Source of the DNA: an uncultured Oscillibacter sp.
GTDB taxonomy: Bacteria; Bacillota; Clostridia; Oscillospirales; Oscillospiraceae
Direction: 5' to 3'
Assembly (NCBI GenBank): GCA_948435975.1
Contig: CAOJHG010000034.1
Location: forward strand, 1-10,519
Length of the DNA stretch: 10,519 nucleotides
Shown: piece after piece, positions 1 through 7,983 of the stretch
How positions within the stretch are numbered: the first letter of the stretch is position 1
How the letters are laid out: the number at the start of each line of letters is the position of its first letter
Notes under the pieces: model-generated
Seen by the model: only the letters and a program-made list of their open reading frames with translations
Told to the model about the DNA's origin: nothing
The model's database searches: none
Position numbers and translations under genes: made by a program

Positions 1-340
1 GGGCCGTCTTCTTCTCATCCGGCAGTGCGATGATCTCTATGGACTTCTTCCGAAAGACGTAACGGGAGGCCGGAAAGCCCAGGCCGCTTTCCCGCACCTG
101 CTTTGCCAGCTTGTGGGCGGTGTGGTTGGCGGCGCTGTAGGTGCTGGTAACCAGATAGCAGCCGTAGGCCGTAATCAAAATCCCCCACCATTGGGAGAAG
201 TTCACCACGCCCAGGAGCATCAGCACCATACTCAGCAGTGACCGGGACACCCGGTTCCCCATACAGAACAGGTCGTACTGCATATGGGCCAGCGCCTCGA
301 AGCTCTTCTCCGTATGCTGCATTTCGACTCGGTATTCCAT
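1..340 (-). CDS. YcxB-like small membrane protein, partial (C-terminus beyond left edge)
   Basis: The reading frame is open from an ATG at 340 down to base 1 and is cut by the window edge, leaving 113 residues. The start at 340 is preferred because GGAG lies about nine bases upstream; an in-frame ATG at 355 has only a GGGGA almost touching it. The protein begins MEYRVEMQHTEKSFEAL, then has two closely spaced hydrophobic stretches at about residues 33-48 and 51-67. A soluble part follows (VRESGLGFPASRYVFRKKSIEIIALPDEKK). A short soluble N-terminus, a two-helix hairpin and a beta-rich tail with the 'Y.F...SIEI' pattern resemble the YcxB-like family of Firmicutes, whose role is unknown. It lies downstream of the TRAP terminator and is probably a separate unit. 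I am fairly sure it is a gene and much less sure of the family. Confidence 0.6.
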   Translation of the reverse strand, partial: MEYRVEMQHTEKSFEALAHMQYDLFCMGNRVSRSLLSMVLMLLGVVNFSQWWGILITAYGCYLVTSTYSAANHTAHKLAKQVRESGLGFPASRYVFRKKSIEIIALPDEKKTA

Positions 341-413
341 GGTGTTCTTCTCCATTTCCCCACGATATTGTCAACCCATAAGAACGCGCAACTTCAAAGG
401 CAAACCATCCCGG

Positions 414-430
414 CGGAACAGGGCGTTCCG
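414..430. repeat. Short inverted repeat downstream of the TRAP terminator
   Basis: CGGAAC and GTTCCG form perfect 6-bp arms around AGGGC. The repeat lies between the strong terminator hairpin and the YcxB-like gene. It could be an accessory hairpin of the terminator or an operator for the small gene; the sequence alone does not decide. Confidence 0.35.
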
Positions 431-434
431 ACGG

Positions 435-465
435 AAAAGGCCCGAGGGGGATGTTCCCCCTCGGG
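435..465 (-). terminator. Intrinsic terminator after dctM
   Basis: CCCGAGGGGGA and TCCCCCTCGGG form a perfect 11-bp GC-rich stem with a 3-base loop (441-465). Reading on the minus strand, the stem is followed by CCTTTTCC. It begins about ten bases after the dctM stop codon, where the end of the TRAP operon is expected. The other side reads TTTTA on the plus strand, so the hairpin could also stop transcription in that direction. Confidence 0.85.
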
Positions 466-474
466 TTTTAACAT

Positions 475-1791
475 TTACATAGCGGCGGGACCGTAAATCA
501 GATCCGGGACGATGGTAATCAGCCGCGGGCAGAAGGTCAGGAGAATCAACACGATAAAGAGGCTCAGTATAAATGGCCAGACCTCTTTCAGGAAGTCGCT
601 GATGGGGCACTTCGTAATGCCGCAGGTGGTGAACATCATAGAACCGAAGGGAGGCGTAATGCCGCCGATCATGATGTTGACAATGGCCACCAGGCCGAAG
701 TGGTACACATCAATACCCAGAGTCCGGGCCACAGGCAGCAGCAGCGGCGTAATGATCATCAGGGCCGCGCCGCCCTCCAGGAACATACCCATAATCAGCA
801 AGACCAGGTTGCACAGCAGCATGAACACCCACTTATTATCCGTCAGGTTCAGCACGCCGCTGGCCACGATCTTCGGCAGATTAATCCAGCTCATGTACTG
901 GCCGAAGACATTGGCGGAGACCATGATCAGCACCACGCTGGAGGTTCCGGCAATGGTGTCCATCAGAATGGGAATCAGGTGCTCCTTGAAGCTCAGCTGC
1001 TTATAGACGAACTTGCCGATGACCACGGCATACAGCACGGCGAAAGCGCCGCCCTCAGAGGGGGTGAACCAGCCGAAGCGCATGCCCAGGATGATGCCAA
1101 AGGGGAAGAACAAGCCCCAGAAGGAGATGAACGCCTGCTTCAAAATCACCTTGGCCGGGGGGAACTTATCCCGGGTGGTGGGATAATTCCGCTTCTTGGC
1201 GATGATGGCCACGGTGACCATCATGGAGATCGCCATCAAGATGCCGGGAACGTAGCCCGCGGCAAAGGTGCGGCCCAGAGAGGCCTGGGCAATCAGGGTG
1301 AACACGATGAGGTTGACTCCCGGCGGAATGACGGGGGTGGCCGCCGAGGAGGCCGCCGTGATGGCGGCGGAGAAGGCCTTGGAGTAACCCCGCTTCTCCA
1401 TCTCCGGCACCAGCATCTTGGACTGCATGGCGCAGTCCGCATTGGCGGAACCGGAGCAGCCGCCCATCAGCATGGACAGCAGCACGTTCACTTGGGCCAG
1501 ACCGCCCTTCATGTGGCCGGTAACGCACTCGCAGAAGTCCATCAGCTTGTCGCTGATGCCGCCAAAGTTCATCACCGAGCCGGACATGATGAAGAAGGGA
1601 ATGGCCAGCATGGAGAAGGACTGGGTGGAGTTCATCACCTTTTGCAAAATCAGGAAGGGCTGAGAGGTGGTGTCGATGAACAAGAAATAGAAGAAGGTGG
1701 AGCCGAAGAGAGAGTAGACGATGGGCATCCCCAGGAAGTAGAGGATGAAAACCAAGAAAATGGGAATCATGGCGGTAAAGGTCAAAGTCAT
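475..1791 (-). CDS. dctM: TRAP transporter large permease subunit (DctM family)
   Basis: 438 residues, the usual length for the large (12-helix class) membrane subunit of TRAP secondary transporters, which moves the substrate across the cytoplasmic membrane with a sodium or proton gradient. Almost the whole chain is hydrophobic helices. Family landmarks are present: MLAIPFFIMSGSVM near residues 61-74, GGCSGSANAD at 110-119, the pair VPEMEKRGY at 127-135, TPVIPPG at 152-158, RTFAAGYVPGIL after that, and a second-half repeat ending GGITPPFG. The ATG lies inside the TGA of dctQ (ATGA overlap), so translation of the two is probably coupled; AAGGAGG sits about eleven bases upstream. It is the last gene of the transporter operon and is followed at once by a strong terminator. 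The substrate cannot be read from this subunit. Confidence 0.95.
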   Translation of the reverse strand: MTLTFTAMIPIFLVFILYFLGMPIVYSLFGSTFFYFLFIDTTSQPFLILQKVMNSTQSFSMLAIPFFIMSGSVMNFGGISDKLMDFCECVTGHMKGGLAQVNVLLSMLMGGCSGSANADCAMQSKMLVPEMEKRGYSKAFSAAITAASSAATPVIPPGVNLIVFTLIAQASLGRTFAAGYVPGILMAISMMVTVAIIAKKRNYPTTRDKFPPAKVILKQAFISFWGLFFPFGIILGMRFGWFTPSEGGAFAVLYAVVIGKFVYKQLSFKEHLIPILMDTIAGTSSVVLIMVSANVFGQYMSWINLPKIVASGVLNLTDNKWVFMLLCNLVLLIMGMFLEGGAALMIITPLLLPVARTLGIDVYHFGLVAIVNIMIGGITPPFGSMMFTTCGITKCPISDFLKEVWPFILSLFIVLILLTFCPRLITIVPDLIYGPAAM

Positions 1792-2318
1792 TCCGCTGGC
1801 GCCTCCTTCTTGTCTTTAATGATGTGCAGGCGGTCTTTCAGCAGAAAGTACACCTGGTAGAGGGTGGACAAGCCGAAACCGATGGGCACGGCGATCCCCG
1901 TCCACCATTTGGGAACCCGCAGAAGGTCCGTCATCGCGATCTTCAGCGCACCCCGGGAATAAATCAGATTGTAGACATACTGGCTGCTGACGACGGTGAG
2001 CATGATCAGCACCAGCAGCTCCACAACGCTCATGATATCCTGCACAATGGGCTTGGATTTGCCGGGGAGAATATTAACCAGGATGTCCACGCCCAGATGG
2101 GAGTGCTTGCGGTGGGCATAGGCGCTTCCGATGAACACCGTCCAGACGAAGAGACTGGTGACCACCTCCTCGCTCCAGGGGAGCGGGTGGTTCAGGAAAC
2201 GCCGGAAAATGATATTCGTGTTGACCAGGATGACGCACAGGGTCAACGTGGTGCCGGTAATCACGGCATCCAAATTGGCGATGACGCCCTTTAAGGTGAT
2301 TTTTCGTTTCACTTCCAT
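1788..2318 (-). CDS. dctQ: TRAP transporter small permease subunit (DctQ family)
   Basis: 176 residues from the ATG at 2318, typical for the four-helix small subunit that joins DctM in the membrane. Helices are visible at about residues 18-37, 52-68, 95-113 and 138-160. The family signature between helices 1 and 2 is clear: RRFLNHPLPWSEEV (39-52), then GSAYAHRKHSHLGVDIL (64-80). The frame is open further upstream to a GTG at 2423, but those 35 extra residues are polar and unlike the family, so the ATG at 2318 is chosen. The ribosome binding site is weak (only GAGCGGA about six bases away), whereas dctP and dctM have strong ones. A 223-base structured spacer separates it from dctP, which fits lower expression than the binding protein. 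Confidence 0.92.
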   Translation of the reverse strand: MEVKRKITLKGVIANLDAVITGTTLTLCVILVNTNIIFRRFLNHPLPWSEEVVTSLFVWTVFIGSAYAHRKHSHLGVDILVNILPGKSKPIVQDIMSVVELLVLIMLTVVSSQYVYNLIYSRGALKIAMTDLLRVPKWWTGIAVPIGFGLSTLYQVYFLLKDRLHIIKDKKEAPAE

Positions 2319-2359
2319 ATCAATCCGCTCATTTCTTTTCCGAGGGAACGCTGACTTTA

Positions 2360-2374
2360 CCGGCCGCCGGCCGG
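2360..2374. repeat. GC palindrome upstream of dctQ
   Basis: CCGGCC and GGCCGG flank a GCC loop, about 42 bases upstream of the dctQ start. In the transcript this would be a very stable small hairpin in the leader of dctQ. It is one of four inverted repeats in the dctP-dctQ spacer. Any function is inferred. Confidence 0.5.
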
Positions 2375-2417
2375 GCGATGCAGCGGTTCCATACATGATG
2401 AAATTATTTGCGGCCAC

Positions 2418-2455
2418 ATTCACAGGCGGGAAAACCTGATTTCACGTCTGTGAAT
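2418..2455. repeat. 8-bp inverted repeat in the dctP-dctQ spacer
   Basis: ATTCACAG and CTGTGAAT are perfect 8-bp arms separated by 22 bases. It lies midway between dctP and dctQ. It could form a long-loop hairpin in the mRNA or be a widely spaced protein-binding dyad. The call rests only on symmetry. Confidence 0.4.
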
Positions 2456-2476
2456 ACGGCCTCTAAGGTTTCTAAA

Positions 2477-2505
2477 CAGGCTGCCCGGTGGAACCGGGCA
2501 GCCTG
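2477..2505 (-). terminator. Strong stem-loop between dctP and dctQ (attenuator or 3' stabiliser)
   Basis: CAGGCTGCCCGGT and ACCGGGCAGCCTG form a perfect 13-bp stem with a 3-base loop, about 37 bases downstream of the dctP stop. On the minus strand it is followed by TTTAGAAACC, a poor U-tract, so termination is probably partial. Such hairpins behind solute-binding-protein genes commonly stabilise the upstream message and reduce read-through into the permease genes. Here that would give more DctP than DctQM. The hairpin is seen directly; its effect is inferred. Confidence 0.65.
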
Positions 2506-2522
2506 CGCGGGGTCCGGAATCT

Positions 2523-2537
2523 GCGGCCTCAGGCCGC
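2523..2537. repeat. Small GC hairpin just after the dctP stop codon
   Basis: GCGGCC and GGCCGC flank TCA, starting about five bases beyond the dctP stop. Together with the larger stem at 2477-2505 it makes a double hairpin at the 3' end of the dctP message. Confidence 0.4.
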
Positions 2538-2541
2538 TGGA

Positions 2542-3645
2542 TCAGCTATTGTTGGCGCGGTATTCGTTGATCAGCTCCACCAGCTTGCCGCGGAGAGCGG
2601 GATCGGCGCCGTACTCCTCGCAGATCCAGTCATAAACCGGCTCGCAGGCGGCGGTGAAGGCGTCCAGGTCCACTTCGTTCCAGGTCACGCCCTGGCTGGC
2701 CAGCATTTCCTTCTGAGTGTCCTCGTCCTCACGGCAGGAGGTCTGCTCCCACATGCCGCACTCGTAGGCGCACTCGTCCAGAATGTCCCGCCACTTGGTG
2801 GGGATGGACTGATAGAGGTCCTCGGGCATGAACAGCCAGCGGGTGGCGATGAGGTGGTTGGTCAGGGCGACCTTCTTCACCAGCTCATAGGGGGCGCCGG
2901 CGCCGGAGAGCGTGGAGGTGGAACCCTCGAAGCCCTCCACCACGCCGGAGGAGATGGCGGACAGGCACTCGGTGAAGCTCATGGGGACGGGGGTGGCGCC
3001 CAGGCACTCCAGGGTCTTGGTGAACAGAGCGGAGGAGGTGGCCCGGAGCTGGTGGCCCTTCAGGTCCTCAGGCGTGGTGACGTCCAGGTTGGTGACCACA
3101 CTGCGGAAGCCGAAGGAATAGTGGGTATCCAGAATATGGATGTTCTCGGCGGCCAGACGGTCACACACATCCTTCACCAAATCGGAATCCATAACGTAGT
3201 TGTACTCCTCGTCGCTGTTGTACAGCATGGGGCCGATGAGAGTGGCGGCGTCGCCCACGTAATCCGCGAACAGGGAGGGCTCTTCCAGGCCCATCCAGTT
3301 GGCGTTGTTGACGGCCTGGGTGACGGAGTCGCCGTAGCAGTCCAGCTCGTTCTGGCCATAATAGGTAACGGTGATATGGCCCTCGGTGCGCTCGGTGATC
3401 ATCTCGGCCAGCTTTTCAGAGGCCTTGTAGTTCCACTCGGTGGGCTGGAACACGTTGGAAAACTTGATGTCCAGATAGAAGTTATCGGCATCGTCCTCCG
3501 GGGTGGCGGCGTCGCCGGAGCCATCGGCCGCGGGAGTAGTGTCGGTCTTGTCGTCTCCGCCAGTGGAACCGCCGTTTCCGCCTCCGCAGGCGCACAGGGA
3601 CAGAACCATCAGTAAGACCAGCAGCAATGAGAATGCTCTTTTCAT
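2542..3645 (-). CDS. dctP: TRAP transporter substrate-binding lipoprotein (DctP family)
   Basis: 367 residues from the ATG at 3645, which has AAGGAGAG nine bases upstream; a longer in-frame start exists but would bury the signal peptide. Residues 1-19 are a lipoprotein signal and Cys20 in LCAC is the likely lipidated residue, anchoring the protein to the outer face of the membrane. A Gly/Asp/Thr-rich linker runs to about residue 55. The rest is the DctP fold: KFSNVFQPTEWNYKAS at the start, FGFRSVV with Arg181, and DLKGHQLRA with Arg201, the position where TRAP binding proteins hold the substrate carboxylate. VVEGFEGS follows where the family has a Gly-Glu motif. The retained arginines favour an organic-acid ligand, which agrees with the malate enzymes encoded next door, but the exact ligand is not proven. 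A near-consensus promoter lies just upstream. Confidence 0.95.
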   Translation of the reverse strand: MKRAFSLLLVLLMVLSLCACGGGNGGSTGGDDKTDTTPAADGSGDAATPEDDADNFYLDIKFSNVFQPTEWNYKASEKLAEMITERTEGHITVTYYGQNELDCYGDSVTQAVNNANWMGLEEPSLFADYVGDAATLIGPMLYNSDEEYNYVMDSDLVKDVCDRLAAENIHILDTHYSFGFRSVVTNLDVTTPEDLKGHQLRATSSALFTKTLECLGATPVPMSFTECLSAISSGVVEGFEGSTSTLSGAGAPYELVKKVALTNHLIATRWLFMPEDLYQSIPTKWRDILDECAYECGMWEQTSCREDEDTQKEMLASQGVTWNEVDLDAFTAACEPVYDWICEEYGADPALRGKLVELINEYRANNS

Positions 3646-3722
3646 GTTCAATCTCTCCTTGTTTTTATTTGCGTTCACGTCTCCCGCCGAACAAAATCGG
3701 AAGTCGCAAAACAGCCATTTTT

Positions 3723-3751
3723 AGTATATACTGCATCAAGAGCTTTGTCAA
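3723..3751 (-). promoter_or_regulatory. Sigma-A promoter of the dctPQM operon
   Basis: On the minus strand the -35 box TTGACA (3746-3751) and the -10 box TATACT (3723-3728) are separated by exactly 17 bases. Transcription would start near 3716, giving a leader of about 70 bases before dctP. The match to consensus is 11 of 12, so the operon can probably be transcribed independently of the upstream enzyme genes. Confidence 0.8.
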
Positions 3752-3760
3752 TAAAAACCC

Positions 3761-3778
3761 AATTTATGTGAATAAATT
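3761..3778. promoter_or_regulatory. AT palindrome abutting the dctP promoter (possible operator)
   Basis: AATTTAT and ATAAATT are perfect 7-bp arms around a 4-base centre, nine bases upstream of the -35 box. Its position would suit an activator or a repressor. On the minus strand it is followed by GGGTTTTT, so it could instead act as a weak AU-rich terminator for the upstream HAD gene, which has no other terminator. Both readings are inference. Confidence 0.4.
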
Positions 3779-3836
3779 TTTAAATTCTTGTGCAATCCAT
3801 ACAATGTTACATCTAATTTGTATTAGAATTTGCCGT

Positions 3837-4631
3837 TCAACCCATCTTTTCCCAGATTTCCCGGATGTTCGAATAGGTTTCCGAGGGGTGAACGCCGTAC
3901 TTCTCGATATCCGAGGGCACGCCCTCTCCGGAGAGGACAAAGGCCGTGTCGATTCCGGCGTGGACGCCGCAGGCGATGTCGGTATAAATCCGGTCGCCCA
4001 CCAAAACCGTCTCCTCCTTGGAGCAGTTCCAGCGGTCCATGGCCAGCAGAGCCATCTCCGGCTCCGGCTTGCCGATGACCTTGGGCCGCCGGCCCGTGGC
4101 CCGGAAGAGCATCTCACACACGGAGCCGCAATCCGGCACAGAGCCCCAGGCCGTAGGACAGACCCAATCGGGATTGGTGGCAATGAAGTCCACCGCCGGG
4201 TCCCCCAGAAGGATGCAGGCGTCCTCCAGCTTCTGGAAGGTCAGCTCCGTGTCAAAGCCACAGACCAGAAGGGAAATTCCCTCCTCCCGCTTATCGGTGA
4301 CCCGGAAGCCCGCCTCGCTGAGCTGCTGGCGGAACGTCCGGGTGCCGAAGGCGTAAATCAGGGCGTCGTCGTACTTCCCCCGGAGGTACCAGATGAGGGC
4401 GTCGGTGGAGGTGAGGAAATCCTCCTCCACCGCGTCGATTCCCATCTTCCGGAGGCGCTCCACATAGGCCGTGACGCTGCGGGAGGAGTTATTAGTGGCA
4501 AAGAGATACCGCCCGCCCCGCTCCCGCACCCGGCGGAGAAAGTCCAGCGTTCCGTCGAAAAGCCGGTCCCCCAGGTAGATGGTTCCGTCCATATCCAGGA
4601 GGAAGAGTTTTTTCTTCGAAAGATCAATCAT
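3837..4631 (-). CDS. HAD-IIA family phosphatase (NagD / phosphoglycolate-phosphatase-like)
   Basis: 264 residues, normal for the HAD-IIA subclass. All four HAD motifs are present: LLDMDGTIY with nucleophile Asp13 and general acid Asp15, ATNNSS at 45-50, GKPEPEM with Lys188, and GDRIYTDI with Asp213 and Asp218. A C2-type cap lies between motifs II and III (about residues 80-185). The family hydrolyses small phosphate esters in the cytoplasm; members include NagD, AraL and the metazoan phosphoglycolate phosphatase that clears glycolytic side products. The start lies three bases after the malic enzyme stop, with no good ribosome binding site, so it is probably translated by coupling. The substrate is unknown; the neighbours suggest a role tied to pyruvate or C4-acid metabolism. 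It could equally be a general housekeeping phosphatase. Confidence 0.9.
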   Translation of the reverse strand: MIDLSKKKLFLLDMDGTIYLGDRLFDGTLDFLRRVRERGGRYLFATNNSSRSVTAYVERLRKMGIDAVEEDFLTSTDALIWYLRGKYDDALIYAFGTRTFRQQLSEAGFRVTDKREEGISLLVCGFDTELTFQKLEDACILLGDPAVDFIATNPDWVCPTAWGSVPDCGSVCEMLFRATGRRPKVIGKPEPEMALLAMDRWNCSKEETVLVGDRIYTDIACGVHAGIDTAFVLSGEGVPSDIEKYGVHPSETYSNIREIWEKMG

Positions 4632-4634
4632 CGC

Positions 4635-5807
<1,173 letters not shown>

Positions 5808-5855
5808 AATCGTTTACTCCTTCTCAGTTCAAATCGATTTTATCCAGGGCTTTGT

Positions 5856-6965
5856 TCAGTCCTCAAAGGGGAAGTGATAAGACAGGCCCAGCTTGTCGCG
5901 AACCTCAATGATTTCCTTCTGGATGGTCTCGCCCACAGGCACGCCCTTGTCCTTGCGCTCCTGCCAGGCCATCCACTCTTTCTCGCCGGCGGTGTAAATG
6001 CGCTCCGCGCCGGGGGCCCGCTGGGAGCTCCGCAGGCCGCGGCAGATGTTGCCGGCGGTCTTCTTGAAGGTATCCAGGCCCATGAAGAACTCGGGGTTGA
6101 TCACAAAGAAGAAGTGGCCCAGGCGGTACATCTGGTTGCTGCCGTCGGCGGCCTTGCCGCTGAGGTCCTTCATGAAGGGGCCGCCCGCCAGAGCGGCGGA
6201 GAGGATCTCCACAATGGTGGTGAAGCCGTAGCCCTTATAGCCACCGGTGGCCTCGCCCAGGCCACCCAGGGACAGCAGCGCGCAGTTCCCGGCCCGCATC
6301 TCCTGGAGAATCTTGGCGGAGTCGCTCATGGTGCCGCCGTCCTTGGTGACCACCAGGCCCTCCGGAGTGGGCTTGCCGCTGCGGGCATAGAATTCGATCT
6401 TGCCGTTTTGAATGGTGGAGGTGGCGCAGTCGAAGTTGAAGGGGAACTCCTCATCCGTGGGCATCGTGAAGGTCAGGGGGTTGGTGCCCATCATGGGCTC
6501 CACACCCCAGGTGGGGGCCACGGAGGGCCGGGCGTTGGTGCCGGTGATGCCGATCATGCCGGCCTTCTCCGCCATAGTGGTCCAGTAGCCCGCAATACCA
6601 TAGTGGGTAGAGTTGTACACAGCGCCGCCGGCCATGCCATACTTGGCCGCCTTCTCAATCAGCATTTCCATCATGTGATAGCTGGCCACCATACCCATGC
6701 CGTTGTTGGCGTCCATCACCACGGTTGTGGGAGTGTCCTTCACAATGTCCATCTTGGTCTTGGGGAGCAGGGTGCCGTTGACGATGCGGTCGATGTAAAT
6801 GGGCTTAAAGCGGTTGCAGCCGTGGCTCTCAATGCCCCGGCGATCGGATTCCAGCAGGACGTCGGCGCAAATCTTCGCGTCGTCCTCCGGGACACCGTAG
6901 CCCTTGAAGGCATCGACCAGGAAGTCGTTCATCAATTCCCAAGATACATAAGGTCTCGTTTCCAT
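5856..6965 (-). CDS. Ldh2-family malate/L-lactate-type 2-hydroxyacid dehydrogenase
   Basis: 369 residues from the ATG at 6965, which has AAAGGAGA about ten bases upstream; an in-frame GTG at 7028 would add 21 unlikely residues. The family uses NAD(P)H with a fold unrelated to ordinary lactate dehydrogenases and includes malate, lactate, sulfolactate, ureidoglycolate and diketogulonate (YiaK) enzymes. Visible landmarks: RRGIESHGCNR with His48 and Arg52, NSTHYGIAGYW with His121, MMGTNPLTFTMP, and GGYKGYGFTTIVEILSAALAGG in the C-terminal half. Next to a malic enzyme and a TRAP system, malate-to-oxaloacetate (or the reverse) is the best guess. However, Ldh2 enzymes also pair with TRAP transporters for other acids (YiaK with YiaMNO), so the substrate stays open. 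It is the first gene of the operon. Confidence 0.92.
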   Translation of the reverse strand: METRPYVSWELMNDFLVDAFKGYGVPEDDAKICADVLLESDRRGIESHGCNRFKPIYIDRIVNGTLLPKTKMDIVKDTPTTVVMDANNGMGMVASYHMMEMLIEKAAKYGMAGGAVYNSTHYGIAGYWTTMAEKAGMIGITGTNARPSVAPTWGVEPMMGTNPLTFTMPTDEEFPFNFDCATSTIQNGKIEFYARSGKPTPEGLVVTKDGGTMSDSAKILQEMRAGNCALLSLGGLGEATGGYKGYGFTTIVEILSAALAGGPFMKDLSGKAADGSNQMYRLGHFFFVINPEFFMGLDTFKKTAGNICRGLRSSQRAPGAERIYTAGEKEWMAWQERKDKGVPVGETIQKEIIEVRDKLGLSYHFPFED

Positions 6966-7098
6966 GTGTTCCAATCTCCTTTTACCATTTTTTGGACGCT
7001 TTATATGCAAAAAGAGCGCAACAACCACACCTACTGGGCAGTTGTCACACTCATCTCACATACTCTGTTAAGCAGTCGAGCTGTCATCAGTGAACCTT

Positions 7099-7127
7099 AG
7101 TATAACAGGCATTTGTAGATATTGCAA
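7099..7127 (-). promoter_or_regulatory. Sigma-A promoter of the Ldh2-malic enzyme-HAD operon
   Basis: On the minus strand TTGCAA (7122-7127) and TATACT (7099-7104) are 17 bases apart. Transcription would start near 7092, leaving a leader of roughly 125 bases before the Ldh2 gene. The -10 region reads TATACTAA, the same as at the dctP promoter. No riboswitch fold was recognised in the leader. Confidence 0.75.
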
Positions 7128-7225
7128 GAAGCAGTTTTCCGTCTCCAAGGCCCGTTTGTACATTTGCGACAAAGCGTTAGTCCTCCAGTGGATTCAGCCG
7201 TTTTCACTTTGGATTTCAGGCGTCA

Positions 7226-7239
7226 CGTAATCGATTACG
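7226..7239. promoter_or_regulatory. LacI-family-operator-like palindrome
   Basis: CGTAATCGATTACG is a perfect 14-bp palindrome with a central CG, the form typical of LacI/GalR-family operators. It differs from a classical CcpA cre site in its ends (CG instead of TG). It lies about 100 bases upstream of the -35 box of the Ldh2 operon. No LacI-type regulator is encoded in this window. Confidence 0.45.
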
Positions 7240-7357
7240 CGAAAAATTTTTGTAAAATATAGAAAAATTATGAACAAGCGGTCCCCTCCCTCTTAGAGTG
7301 GCCCATGGAAGCCGGTTTCAGGGAACCAGAAGCCCCGTCAGCAGGTACAATTATATG

Positions 7358-7375
7358 TAAAGTAAAATTACTTTA
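7358..7375. repeat. AT-rich palindrome in the intergenic region
   Basis: TAAAGTAA and TTACTTTA are perfect 8-bp arms with a 2-base centre. It lies in the AT-rich stretch far from either promoter core. It may be a protein-binding site; chance is possible given the AT bias. Confidence 0.35.
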
Positions 7376-7396
7376 TATTTATTGCAATATAGTCTG

Positions 7397-7419
7397 TATA
7401 GGGAATTTCTATAGGGAAT
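7397..7419 (+). repeat. Direct repeat TATAGGGAAT, period 13
   Basis: TATAGGGAAT occurs at 7397-7406 and again at 7410-7419, ten identical bases with a 3-base gap. No gene overlaps it. A period of 13 does not place both copies on the same helix face, so a binding-site pair is not obvious. Confidence 0.35.
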
Positions 7420-7826
7420 AACCTGGAGGCACTGTCGTGCTGTAGAAGTTTGCTTGTTATGCGTTTTTCTGAGTCTCTGCTCAAAATAACTTTCCATTAT
7501 CAGGAAGAACGGAAGAAACCGGGCCCTTGTTTTTCCCTTGGACAGTCCCTTTTTAGAGCTTCGTTCCTTCTTCCCACATACACAGGTCATCATTTCTCTG
7601 GAAAATTCTGATATCTCCATGTAATTTACCAGCCAAAGCATACCATATGTATAATTTCTGCCGCCAAAACGCTCTTCCTGCCGCGATTTACCTGAAATCA
7701 CTCAGAGTTTGCAGCCATATTTCACGCTTTTTCATTTTCCAGCCTTCCTATCCTCATCAAGCCCCTATCCGTGCTAAAAATTGTATCCGCAGCCCTTTTC
7801 CCTGTAAAATAATTTCACTTTACAAG

Positions 7827-7843
7827 TACTGTATCTACTGTAT
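7827..7843 (+). repeat. Tandem TACTGTAT repeat
   Basis: TACTGTAT occurs at 7827-7834 and 7836-7843, eight identical bases with a period of nine. The second copy runs into TATATT, the -10 of a weak promoter candidate. It lies about 240 bases upstream of the LytTR gene. Confidence 0.35.
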
Positions 7844-7983
7844 ATTTCCCCCTCACAATCCGTAGAAGCTCCGATTCACCCCCCGCGCATACCGCCCCTT
7901 CTCTCTTTGGAAGCACTCCCCCACCCCTTTGGGAGCTCGTTTTCCGCAATATCCTCCCTTCCAATATTACCCAAAGTATGAAA

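Noticed and set aside
700-1860. Plus-strand open frame opposite dctM
   Set aside because: The His/Gly/Gln-rich translation is an antisense shadow of a clear permease gene.
2319-2423. Upstream GTG start for dctQ adding 35 residues
   Set aside because: The extra residues are polar, unlike the family N-terminus, and the GTG has no ribosome binding site.
2488-3615. Plus-strand open frame opposite dctP
   Set aside because: Antisense shadow; it begins inside the intergenic hairpin and has no recognisable domain.
3791-3836. Possible terminator right after the HAD gene (TCTAAT/ATTAGA stem)
   Set aside because: Only six AU-rich pairs and no U-tract; too weak to call.
6966-7028. Upstream GTG start for the Ldh2-type gene adding 21 residues
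   Set aside because: The ATG at 6965 has a good AAAGGAGA site and matches the family start; the extension would read through that site.
7351-7701. 116-codon minus-strand open frame in the intergenic region
   Set aside because: No ribosome binding site, no domain or helix pattern, and base composition like the surrounding non-coding DNA.
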